A stretch of DNA of 5,840 nucleotides from Spirochaetota bacterium (lineage in GTDB: Bacteria; Spirochaetota; UBA4802; JAFGJZ01), in the NCBI GenBank assembly GCA_023396615.1, contig JAEWVM010000161.1:1-5840 (forward strand), read 5' to 3'. Below are positions 1 through 5,558 of this stretch, one piece after another; within the stretch, counting starts at the first letter, position 1, and the number at the start of each line of letters is the position of its first letter. The translations under genes and the position numbers were made by a program. The notes beneath the pieces were generated by a model. It saw nothing but the letters and a program-made list of their open reading frames with translations. It was not told where the DNA came from and did not search any database.

Positions 1-2
1 AC

Positions 3-191
3 GGAACTCTTTATTTCAGCGGAGGATTTTTTCTTTCTCTGGGAGCTGAGTGGACTAGATATAACATTTCAATAGACAACGACATCAATCGGACAAGCCC
101 GAGTGCGCTCACATATAATAACGGGTCAAAATCGGGAAATATAGACACATACATTATTCAGATTTCTGCAGGGTATGCTTTCAGAAATTGA
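3..191 (+). CDS. C-terminal fragment of a probable outer-membrane beta-barrel protein
   Basis: An open frame enters from the left edge and gives 62 residues before a TGA stop. The residues look like the last strands of an outer-membrane beta-barrel. There are two blocks of alternating hydrophobic and polar residues rich in aromatics and glycine (from GTLYFSGGFF to about RYNISID, then YIIQISAGYAFRN), separated by a polar, Asn/Ser/Thr-rich loop. The chain ends three residues after a phenylalanine following Gly-Tyr-Ala, a typical barrel closing strand. It converges on the leftward toroid gene with 8 bases between stop codons. The family cannot be named from this fragment, and no start, signal peptide or substrate can be inferred. 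A different beta-rich exported protein is possible. Confidence 0.6.
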   Translation, partial: GTLYFSGGFFLSLGAEWTRYNISIDNDINRTSPSALTYNNGSKSGNIDTYIIQISAGYAFRN

Positions 192-199
192 TATTTTAT

Positions 200-1144
200 T
201 CACATCGAAAACAACCGGTATGCGTTCAGCGTGCACCACTTGTCGGGTTTACCTTTTTTTATGCCGAGCAGAGAATGGATTGTTCCATGCGTATCGGCTT
301 CGAGTTGAAACTTTCCGGATGTGTTCTGTTTCGAAACTATTTTATTGAAGTAAGGAATTATTCCGTCGTTGAGCTGGTTTTCTTCGGCAAGAAGTTTAAG
401 TATAGAAAGCAAATCCGTCTGTGACAAAACCGGATATATTATTTTTGAGAAATCATCATTGCAGTAAATTCCTTTGCGTTCACTCTTTAAAGTGAAGACC
501 GCGTTTTTCAGAAACTTAATTCCCTTTTTTATTTCAAGATGATATTTGTTGTAGATGTTTTTGTAAGGTATCAGTGCTCCCAGTACGCATGCAGTGGCGA
601 TTATGCTTGATGAAAACTTCTCGTTTTGTTCGTGCAAAAGTCCCCTGCCGGTTTTTCCGGTAAAATAAAGTTTGATGCTGTCTTTGAATCCCGCAACGGG
701 AGAGTAGAGCCATCCACCGTCATGGCGCTGAATTGACAAGAGCCACTCCGCGCATGTGTGGATTTCATCTCCGCTATAGCCGCTTTTGATAAGTGATCTT
801 AATATTGAGCCCGTCCATCCCGCGCATGGAGCCAGCGGTTTCCATTCGGGAGAAAATCCTTTTCCTTCAACAAATGATTTTTCATTTATTCTTTTGATTA
901 GCGGTTGAATGAAGCTTTCTTCGGCGCGCATTGCAGACTCGGCGGCAAAAGTAAAATACTGAATGGAAGAATTCAGAGACTTGAAGGATTTGCCGCTGAA
1001 TGTCTTTTCGAAATAGGCTGCCGCTTCTTCGTAAGAAACGGAATAATCTTCGTGAAGTATTTCTGTGACGGTCAGGTTTCTTATGACGGGATCATTTCTT
1101 TCGAGCAGCCAGTCAATGACGGGCTGCTTAAAATAAGGATTCAT
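200..1144 (-). CDS. Prenyltransferase/squalene-cyclase-like alpha/alpha-toroid repeat protein
   Basis: This is a 314-residue protein with no signal peptide or membrane segment, so it is probably cytoplasmic. The clearest signature is at residues 132-149: a helix ending in IQRHDGGWLYSP, a QxxDGGW repeat of the QW type found in terpenoid cyclases and protein prenyltransferase beta subunits. A preceding helix pair (about 106-123, PCAGWTGSILRSLIKSGY), a weaker Q-x3-G-x-F unit near 273-279, and a terminal W-C-T-L-N-A-x-R segment (303-310) fit further toroid helices. The N-terminus (WLLERNDPVIRNLTVTEIL) resembles a HEAT-like helix pair common in this group. The family is often annotated as prenyltransferase or squalene oxidase, but I do not see the DxDD cyclase motif, so no reaction should be assumed. 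It overlaps the upstream TPR gene by ATGA and has no clear ribosome binding site of its own, suggesting translational coupling. Confidence 0.75.
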   Translation of the reverse strand: MNPYFKQPVIDWLLERNDPVIRNLTVTEILHEDYSVSYEEAAAYFEKTFSGKSFKSLNSSIQYFTFAAESAMRAEESFIQPLIKRINEKSFVEGKGFSPEWKPLAPCAGWTGSILRSLIKSGYSGDEIHTCAEWLLSIQRHDGGWLYSPVAGFKDSIKLYFTGKTGRGLLHEQNEKFSSSIIATACVLGALIPYKNIYNKYHLEIKKGIKFLKNAVFTLKSERKGIYCNDDFSKIIYPVLSQTDLLSILKLLAEENQLNDGIIPYFNKIVSKQNTSGKFQLEADTHGTIHSLLGIKKGKPDKWCTLNAYRLFSM

Positions 1145-1860
1145 TGTGCTGTAAATTTTCCGAGATTAGCCTGAATCGCCGGATTTGTCTTATCGGCTTC
1201 GGCGGCTTTCTTTATCATTTCTGCAGCTTTGTCTTTTTTGCCCTGCGCAAAATAGCTTGCAGCAAAGTTATTCATAATTTCCGGCGAAGAAGGGTTTACG
1301 GAATATGCTGTAGCGAACGCGATTTCCGCTTCGGGATATTTTTTAAGCATCATGAAAGTTTTTCCGAGTTCATTCCATGCCGCGTACATTTCGAAATCAG
1401 CAGAAGTCGCTTTTTCTAAAAGTTCCTTTGCGCCCCAGAAGTTTCCGAGACCGTAACGGGCTTTTCCTATTATATAATAAGCCATGGCATTGTTTTTTTC
1501 TTTTTCTGCAATTTTCTGACCGACTCTTACAGCATCGGTATATTTTTTCATTTCAAGATAAACGAGACCGACATCAATCAATGCATTTGTGTCATTCGGT
1601 CTTATCTGGAGGCATCTTCCGAGATGAGAGAGCGCGTTTTCGTATCTTTTCATTTTCCAGTGATTATGGCCTGCGAGAAAACGGAGTTTGTAGTTGGGAG
1701 AATCTGCAGTCATATCTTTTGAAGCATCAAGTTCTTCCCCGATGATTTTTAGAGACTCATCATATTTGCCTTCTGTAAAAAGCTTGAGAGCGGAATTGTA
1801 GTCTGCAAATAAAGGAAAAGCCGTGATGCAGAAAATTACCGGAAAAATGATCTTTTTCAT
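1141..1860 (-). CDS. Exported TPR-repeat protein
   Basis: This 239-residue protein begins with a Sec signal peptide (KK, hydrophobic core IIFPVIFCITAF, likely cleavage after PLFA at residue 19), so it should act in the periplasm or at the envelope. The rest is nearly all tetratricopeptide repeats: one partial unit at about 20-49, then five units starting at residues 57, 91, 125, 159 and 193 with exact 34-residue spacing. Each has the usual small and aromatic positions (for example AWNELGKTFMMLKKYPEAEIAF). TPRs bind other proteins, so a scaffold or assembly role is likely; the partner is unknown. I chose the start at 1860 because it gives the signal peptide and has AAGGGG eight bases upstream. 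An in-frame start at 1965 would add 35 residues unlike any signal peptide. The stop overlaps the start of the toroid gene, so the two are one operon. Confidence 0.85.
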   Translation of the reverse strand: MKKIIFPVIFCITAFPLFADYNSALKLFTEGKYDESLKIIGEELDASKDMTADSPNYKLRFLAGHNHWKMKRYENALSHLGRCLQIRPNDTNALIDVGLVYLEMKKYTDAVRVGQKIAEKEKNNAMAYYIIGKARYGLGNFWGAKELLEKATSADFEMYAAWNELGKTFMMLKKYPEAEIAFATAYSVNPSSPEIMNNFAASYFAQGKKDKAAEMIKKAAEADKTNPAIQANLGKFTAQ

Positions 1861-1867
1861 TATAATA

Positions 1868-1873
1868 CCCCTT
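1868..1873 (-). promoter_or_regulatory. Ribosome binding site deciding the TPR protein start
   Basis: On the minus strand AAGGGG ends seven bases before the ATG at 1860. Its presence, together with the signal peptide that follows, favours this start over the longer in-frame possibility at 1965. Confidence 0.65.
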
Positions 1874-1877
1874 GAAC

Positions 1878-1905
1878 ATGAAAAGCATCGGCTTTTGGCG
1901 GTCAA
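1878..1905 (-). promoter_or_regulatory. Possible leftward promoter for the TPR-toroid operon
   Basis: On the minus strand TTGACC (1905-1900) is followed after 16 bases by TTTCAT (1883-1878), a four-of-six match to TATAAT. The predicted start of transcription would fall inside or next to the ribosome binding site, which weakens the call. An alternative -35, TTGACG at 1913-1908, has no good -10 partner. Confidence 0.22.
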
Positions 1906-1931
1906 AGCGTCAAGAAATTTTTGGTTTGACC
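1900..1931. repeat. Perfect 7-bp inverted repeat in the divergent promoter region
   Basis: GGTCAAA at 1900-1906 and TTTGACC at 1925-1931 are exact reverse complements separated by 18 bases. Each outward-facing arm contains TTGACC, a five-of-six match to a sigma-70 -35 element, so the arms read as back-to-back -35 boxes for the leftward TPR operon and the rightward exported-protein gene. A third GTCAA lies at 1909-1913. The repeat could instead be an operator for a dimeric regulator; the sequence alone does not decide. Confidence 0.5.
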
Positions 1932-1954
1932 TGAGCTCATTGCGCTTTTTGAAT
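1926..1954 (+). promoter_or_regulatory. Probable rightward promoter for the exported repeat protein
   Basis: TTGACC at 1926-1931 (five of six) is followed after 17 bases by TTGAAT at 1949-1954 (four of six). Transcription would begin near 1961, leaving a leader of about 23 bases before the ATG at 1984. The -35 hexamer forms one arm of the inverted repeat described here. Confidence 0.4.
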
Positions 1955-1973
1955 AAGACAGGCATTGCCGTTT

Positions 1974-1977
1974 GAGG
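1974..1977 (+). promoter_or_regulatory. Ribosome binding site deciding the start at 1984
   Basis: GAGG sits six bases before ATG 1984. A TTG codon at 1972 is also in frame, but it overlaps this site and has no ribosome binding site of its own, so the ATG is preferred. Confidence 0.6.
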
Positions 1978-1983
1978 TTCATT

Positions 1984-2778
1984 ATGAAATTTAAACTTTG
2001 TCTGATTTCTTTATCTTTTTGTTTTATTTCTTCGGTTGTTTATTCCGTACAGAAAAGCCCCCATAATCTAAATGCGGAACCTGTTGAAGGAAGTCCGGGG
2101 CGTTATTTGCTTGCAATAAAGTTTAAATCGGTAGACAGAGTTTCTGTAAGTACAATGCTTCCTGCTGAATCTTCCGGTAGAAAGCATGAGACGGTTATTC
2201 TTCCGCGAAATGAATGGAATTATGATGACAAAACGGGTTTGATAGAAGTTAAAAGAAAAATTGATAATTCTGCATGTCTTGTAAGGGCTGAAGGAAAGTT
2301 TGAGACGCCGTTATGCGTAAAGGTTACAGGCGGTGAAAAAGCTGCAAAAATCAGGTTAGTTTATAATGGAAAAATCGGAAAGGCGGGTGCGGATTATTCT
2401 TATGATGAGAAAAAGAATGAGATAAAATTGTTGTCATGCGTCACCGGTGATGAAAAATACCTGCTTCAATATTCAACATCTAAAGGAGCATGCAGTATCG
2501 GTTCCATGAGCTCTTCTGATTTGACGAGAGAGCATCGTGCTTATTTTGAATGGCCTGTTGATGGAAATGCTTCAGCAATTGATGAGACCTGTTGTAAATT
2601 CAGCCCCAAAAATTCTTTTTATAAAAGTGTGTGGTTTGTTCAACTTCTTCCGAAAAATAACGGATATTTCGGAAAAGACATAATAAATGACTTCAAGTGG
2701 GATGCTGTCACAAATGTTTTGATTCTATCTGAGCCTGTTGACATTGATAAATATGAAGTTTATATTTTCGGAGAATAG
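1984..2778 (+). CDS. Exported protein of unknown function with three aromatic-x-aromatic-Asp repeats
   Basis: I do not recognise this 264-residue protein. It starts with a clear Sec signal peptide (MKFK then a hydrophobic core, likely cleavage after VVYS near residue 21). The mature part is predicted beta-rich and has no transmembrane segment. Three related units can be aligned by eye: WNYDDKTGLIEV (78-89), YSYDEKKNEIKL (138-149) and FKWDAVTNVLIL (237-248). Each is followed 8-12 residues later by another alternating strand, the last ending the protein at YEVYIFGE. This suggests tandem small beta-sandwich units resembling Ig-like or carbohydrate-module-like folds, which is inference. The mature part has six cysteines (98, 111, 152, 170, 203, 204), so disulfides are possible. 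It is transcribed away from the TPR operon. No lipobox is convincing. Confidence 0.75.
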   Translation: MKFKLCLISLSFCFISSVVYSVQKSPHNLNAEPVEGSPGRYLLAIKFKSVDRVSVSTMLPAESSGRKHETVILPRNEWNYDDKTGLIEVKRKIDNSACLVRAEGKFETPLCVKVTGGEKAAKIRLVYNGKIGKAGADYSYDEKKNEIKLLSCVTGDEKYLLQYSTSKGACSIGSMSSSDLTREHRAYFEWPVDGNASAIDETCCKFSPKNSFYKSVWFVQLLPKNNGYFGKDIINDFKWDAVTNVLILSEPVDIDKYEVYIFGE

Positions 2779-2796
2779 AAATTCAGGATAATTAAT

Positions 2797-2825
2797 TTGC
2801 CAATAAATAGATTTTGTGCGATAAT
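2797..2825 (+). promoter_or_regulatory. Probable promoter of the redox/isomerase/c-di-GMP operon
   Basis: TTGCCA at 2797-2802 (five of six) is followed after 17 bases by GATAAT at 2820-2825 (five of six), and TG at 2817-2818 with one base between makes an extended -10. The expected start near 2830-2832 would leave a leader of only about 10 bases that begins at or within the GAGAGG ribosome binding site (2830-2835). It is the best sigma-70-like match in the window. Confidence 0.5.
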
Positions 2826-2840
2826 ATGTGAGAGGTAAGA

Positions 2841-3122
2841 ATGAATACGATTAAAGTTGAAGGAACTGATAAAGGACATGTACTTCTTCTCGGTTTGAGT
2901 ACCTGCATCTGGTGCAAAAAAGCCAAGGAATTTCTTGAGTCCAATAATGTTCAGTTTGAATATGTTTTTGTGGATCTTCTCGAATCCGAAGAAAAAGACA
3001 AAGTCAAGGAAACACTCAAGAAATGGAATCCGGCTTGTTCGTATCCCACTCTTGTTCTGAATAATTCATCGTGCGTAGTCGGATTTGACGAAGAGAAAAT
3101 CAAGCTGGAGCTTTTAATATGA
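2841..3122 (+). CDS. Glutaredoxin-like thiol-disulfide oxidoreductase (CIWC)
   Basis: This is a 93-residue single-domain protein with a thioredoxin fold of glutaredoxin size. The active site is Cys22-Ile-Trp-Cys25 followed by Lys-Lys, at the end of a first beta strand (HVLLLGLST) and the start of a helix (KAKEFLESN). A second strand (YVFVDLL), the cis-proline loop Ser-Tyr-Pro69-Thr and a GFDEEKI segment complete the fold. CIWC differs from classical CPYC and from thioredoxin CGPC, so redox potential and partner cannot be read directly. There are two extra cysteines (66, 78), one just before the cis-proline loop. The gene has GAGAGG upstream and overlaps the reductase gene by ATGA, so this protein is the obvious candidate substrate of that enzyme. 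No signal peptide is seen, so it is cytoplasmic. Confidence 0.88.
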   Translation: MNTIKVEGTDKGHVLLLGLSTCIWCKKAKEFLESNNVQFEYVFVDLLESEEKDKVKETLKKWNPACSYPTLVLNNSSCVVGFDEEKIKLELLI

Positions 3123-3616
3123 GTTCAGAAGTTTCAGAAAAAGAAACAGAGGATCTTTATAAAAAGATCAAATCCGCGGCTGATTCAGGCGGTTATATTC
3201 TTAACCCAGATAATTCATTTACGCTTGCATTGATCGAAGGGCTTATAGTAAACGAAAAGCGCTACGGCTATCAGGCGTGCCCGTGCCGTTTGGCTTCGGG
3301 AACAAAAAATGAAGACCTTGACATAATTTGCCCGTGCGACTACAGAGATCAGGATATCAATGAATTCGGAGCCTGTTACTGCGCTTTATATGTGAACAAG
3401 GCTGTTGCTGAAGGAAAGCAGAAGCTTAAGCCTGTTCCGGAAAGGAGAAGCGCGGAAAGAAAGGATTCATCTGCGGATACGGTTTCAACAGCGAATTTGA
3501 AATATCCCGTTTGGCGTTGTACTGTATGCGGATATATTTGCGCGAGAACCAATCCGCCGGAAATATGTCCTATTTGCAAGGTTCCGAAGGAAAGATTTGA
3601 AATATTTATGAAATAA
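3119..3616 (+). CDS. Ferredoxin:thioredoxin reductase catalytic subunit fused to rubredoxin domain
   Basis: This is a 165-residue two-domain protein. Residues 1 to about 100 are the FTR catalytic (beta) domain, with Cys-Pro-Cys at 54-56 (CPCRLASG), Cys-Pro-Cys at 71-73 (CPCDYRD) and Cys-Tyr-Cys at 86-88. By homology to plant FTR, Cys54, 71, 73 and 86 would bind the 4Fe-4S cluster, and Cys56 and Cys88 would form the redox-active disulfide. The enzyme uses one-electron donors to reduce a protein disulfide. After a charged linker (about 101-127), residues 132-163 are a compact rubredoxin-like domain with CxxCGY (134-139) and CPIC (150-153) for one iron. No FTR alpha (variable) subunit is in view, as usual for non-photosynthetic homologues. 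The gene starts inside the stop of the glutaredoxin gene, with GGAG eight bases upstream. Cys spacings differ from the plant enzyme. The protein is cytoplasmic. Confidence 0.92.
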   Translation: MSSEVSEKETEDLYKKIKSAADSGGYILNPDNSFTLALIEGLIVNEKRYGYQACPCRLASGTKNEDLDIICPCDYRDQDINEFGACYCALYVNKAVAEGKQKLKPVPERRSAERKDSSADTVSTANLKYPVWRCTVCGYICARTNPPEICPICKVPKERFEIFMK

Positions 3617-3625
3617 GGAAGAAAC

Positions 3626-4453
3626 ATGAAAAAAGTCATTGCTTTATGTCTTGTGATGCTTGCTCTTGAATGCACAGCAAAAAAAATCGATTATAAGGAT
3701 ACTATGTACGCAGAAATTGTCACAAACCACGGAAAAATCAAACTCGAGCTTTGGCACTCGAAAACACCTATTACGGTAGAAAATTTTGTCGGACTTGCTT
3801 CCGGAACAAAAGAGTGGACTCATCCTGTTTCAGGTGAAAAACTCAAGAAGAAGTATTATGACGGTCTCATTTTCCACAGAGTCATAAAGGATTTTATGAT
3901 TCAGGGCGGATGTCCTCTCGGAAAAGGAACCAGCGGTCCCGGTTACAACTTCGAAGACGAATGTTTTGATAAAAGCAAGGCAACAGAAATTAAGGGAAAT
4001 TTTACGACTGACGAAGAGGCGATGCTTGTTTTCAATCAGATTCTTCTTCCTTATTTTCAGGCAAACGGAGCCAATGCGGATAAAGAACTTCTTGCAATTG
4101 TAAACGAATGCCAGCAGAAGCAGTCTGCAAAACCGCTTACAAAACATCCGGTTGAATTTTATAAGGAAAAAACAAAGGTAAACGCTGCTGTAATGACAGG
4201 CGGAGAACTTATCGCGAAAATTGAATACGGAACAATATGTATGGCTAATGCCGGACCTAACACAAACGGTTCACAGTTTTTTATCGTAACCAAAAAAGAC
4301 GGCTGTGACTGGCTTAACGGCAAGCACACTGTTTTCGGAAAAGTTATCGAAGGAATGGATGTTGTCGAAAAAATTCAGTCTCTCAAAACAGCTCCGGGAG
4401 ATAAGCCTGTTGAAGATGCTGTTATAGAAGAAATAAATATTCTGGATAAGTAA
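3626..4453 (+). CDS. Cyclophilin-type peptidyl-prolyl cis-trans isomerase with large insertion, probably exported
   Basis: This 275-residue protein catalyses cis-trans isomerisation of Xaa-Pro bonds. The cyclophilin catalytic residues are all present: FHRVIKDFMIQGG at 83-95 (Arg85, Phe90, Gln93 matching CypA R55, F60, Q63), MANAGPNTNGSQFFI at 206-220 (Ala207 and Phe219) and DWLNGKHTVFGKV at 228-240 (Trp229, Leu230, His234). Activity is therefore expected. Residues 1-19 look like a Sec signal peptide (KK, then VIALCLVMLAL, possible cleavage after Cys-Thr-Ala). About 80 residues, roughly 118-198, are inserted between FEDE and the MANAG strand; they look helical and polar. Typical bacterial cyclophilins have about 165-190 residues. 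The gene lies nine bases after the FTR gene with AAGGAAG upstream. A second start at 3704 (Met27), where cytosolic cyclophilins usually begin, also has an AAGGA. A lipoprotein reading at Cys16 is unlikely because Glu precedes it. Confidence 0.92.
   Translation: MKKVIALCLVMLALECTAKKIDYKDTMYAEIVTNHGKIKLELWHSKTPITVENFVGLASGTKEWTHPVSGEKLKKKYYDGLIFHRVIKDFMIQGGCPLGKGTSGPGYNFEDECFDKSKATEIKGNFTTDEEAMLVFNQILLPYFQANGANADKELLAIVNECQQKQSAKPLTKHPVEFYKEKTKVNAAVMTGGELIAKIEYGTICMANAGPNTNGSQFFIVTKKDGCDWLNGKHTVFGKVIEGMDVVEKIQSLKTAPGDKPVEDAVIEEINILDK
3695..3699 (+). promoter_or_regulatory. Possible internal ribosome binding site for a shorter isomerase
   Basis: AAGGA lies four bases before the in-frame ATG at 3704. 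Initiation there would give a protein starting MYAEIVTNHGKI, without the signal peptide. The spacing is short and the codons also encode the linker (Lys-Asp), so chance is quite possible. Confidence 0.25.
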
Positions 4454-4472
4454 TTCGGCGGCAGGATAAATT

Positions 4473-5558
4473 ATGGATGGATTGACTCCGAACGAAGAAT
4501 TCATAGAGATGATGAGGTCGGAAAAAATCGCCGACCAGACAATCATCGATGCCCTGGATAAAAAAGTCTATGATATGAGAAATCTGATCGAGGTTGGAGC
4601 AAGTTTATCCTCCAATCTCGAATTCAATTCTCTTGTTGATTCCATCCTTTACAGCTGTATCGGTCAGATGTTCATAGAGAAAATCGCTATCATGCTTGAA
4701 ATAGATATCGACAATCCGAATTTTATGATCGTGAATAAAAAAGGTTATCCGGCGGACAGCATTTCGCCGGCACTTCTTCTTCCGGGTGATTCACCGCTTT
4801 CAATTTATCTTACAGACAACCCAGTCCCTGTTGAATATGAGTCCCTATATGAACATGCCGAACTGGTCAGAGATTTGAATATCCTGAAATCGCTTGAGCC
4901 GAATCTACTTGTTCCGATGAAATCCAAAAACTCCCTCAATGGAATTATTATTATCGGAAACAAAATTCAGGGCGGACTCTTTTCTTCCGATGAGCGCGAA
5001 TTTCTGCGCGGACTCGGACGCTTTGCGTCAATTGCCGTTGAAAATTCGCGCCTTTATCAGATGGCAACGATGGATAGAATGACTAAGCTTTATATTCATC
5101 ATTATTTTCAGCAGAAACTTTTGGATGAAATTAAAAATGCAAACAGATACAAAACGCCATTGAGCGTATTTATTTCGGATATAGATCATTTTAAAAAATT
5201 CAATGATACCTACGGTCATCAGCAGGGCGACATCGTCCTGAAAGAAGTTGCGGTGATTTTTAAAGAAGCTTTCAGAAAGCTTGATGTTCCGGCGAGATAC
5301 GGCGGTGAGGAATTTGCCGTAATTCTGCCTGATACCGATATAGAAAAAGCCGTTATGATCGCTTCACGCTACAGAAAAAGAGTTGAGGCTTATGAATTTA
5401 CGGGGCAGAAGGAGCCTCTTCATGTAACTGTCAGCATCGGCGTTGCGCAGTATGATCCAAACAGGGATTTTGAAAAGAGAGATATAATCGAACGTGCCGA
5501 CAAAGCTTTATATAAGGCAAAAGAATCCGGGAGAAACAAAGTGGCGGCTTCAAAATGA
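4473..5558 (+). CDS. Soluble GAF-GGDEF diguanylate cyclase
   Basis: This 361-residue enzyme is expected to make cyclic di-GMP from two GTP. A short helical N-terminus (1-35) leads into a GAF-like sensor domain (about 36-195: helix LIEVGASLSSNLEFNSLV, strands IAIMLEID and GIIIIGN, ending in the FASIAVENSRLYQMA helix), then a full GGDEF domain (198-358). Residues align with PleD at a constant offset of 91: Asp236 for metal, Asn244 and Asp253 for guanine, and the signature Gly-Gly-Glu-Glu-Phe at 277-281. The inhibitory site RxxD is present as Arg268-Lys-Leu-Asp271 with Arg299 matching PleD Arg390, so product inhibition is likely. No membrane segment is seen, so it is cytoplasmic; the GAF ligand is unknown. 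The start has AGGA six bases upstream and lies 19 bases after the isomerase stop. The stop overlaps the next TPR gene by ATGA. Confidence 0.93.
   Translation: MDGLTPNEEFIEMMRSEKIADQTIIDALDKKVYDMRNLIEVGASLSSNLEFNSLVDSILYSCIGQMFIEKIAIMLEIDIDNPNFMIVNKKGYPADSISPALLLPGDSPLSIYLTDNPVPVEYESLYEHAELVRDLNILKSLEPNLLVPMKSKNSLNGIIIIGNKIQGGLFSSDEREFLRGLGRFASIAVENSRLYQMATMDRMTKLYIHHYFQQKLLDEIKNANRYKTPLSVFISDIDHFKKFNDTYGHQQGDIVLKEVAVIFKEAFRKLDVPARYGGEEFAVILPDTDIEKAVMIASRYRKRVEAYEFTGQKEPLHVTVSIGVAQYDPNRDFEKRDIIERADKALYKAKESGRNKVAASK

Noticed and set aside
162..188. Inverted repeat ATTTCTG / CAGAAAT with a 13-base loop at the end of the beta-barrel fragment, followed by a T-rich stretch, as a terminator between convergent genes.
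   Set aside because: The stem is only 7 bp, AT-rich, lies inside the coding region and lacks a proper run of U; too weak to call.
905..1745. Rightward open frames (905-1174, 1144-1419, 1377-1745) lying antisense to the toroid and TPR genes.
   Set aside because: Their translations are low-complexity, Phe/Arg/Cys-rich with no domain signal, and they lie opposite well-supported genes; they are by-products of the real frames.
1861..1866. Perfect TATAAT on the plus strand just after the TPR start codon, as a -10 box for the rightward gene.
   Set aside because: No -35-like hexamer lies 16-18 bases upstream, it is over 110 bases from the ATG at 1984, and a better-placed candidate exists at 1926-1954.
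1861..1965. N-terminal extension of the TPR protein by 35 residues to an in-frame start at 1965.
   Set aside because: The extension is basic and cysteine-containing with no export character, while the start at 1860 gives a good signal peptide and a ribosome binding site. The extension would also cover the whole promoter region.
1984..2022. Lipobox at Cys13 of the exported repeat protein.
   Set aside because: Phe precedes the cysteine and the hydrophobic core continues past it, so a standard signal peptide cut near residue 21 is more likely.
3626..3676. Lipoprotein signal in the isomerase (Leu-Ala-Leu-Glu-Cys16).
   Set aside because: Glu before the cysteine does not fit the usual lipobox, which needs a small residue there; an ordinary signal peptide fits as well or better.
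3376..4147. Leftward open frames opposite the FTR and isomerase genes (3376-3675, 3830-4147).
   Set aside because: No plausible domain or ribosome binding site, and the sense strand has strong family motifs throughout.
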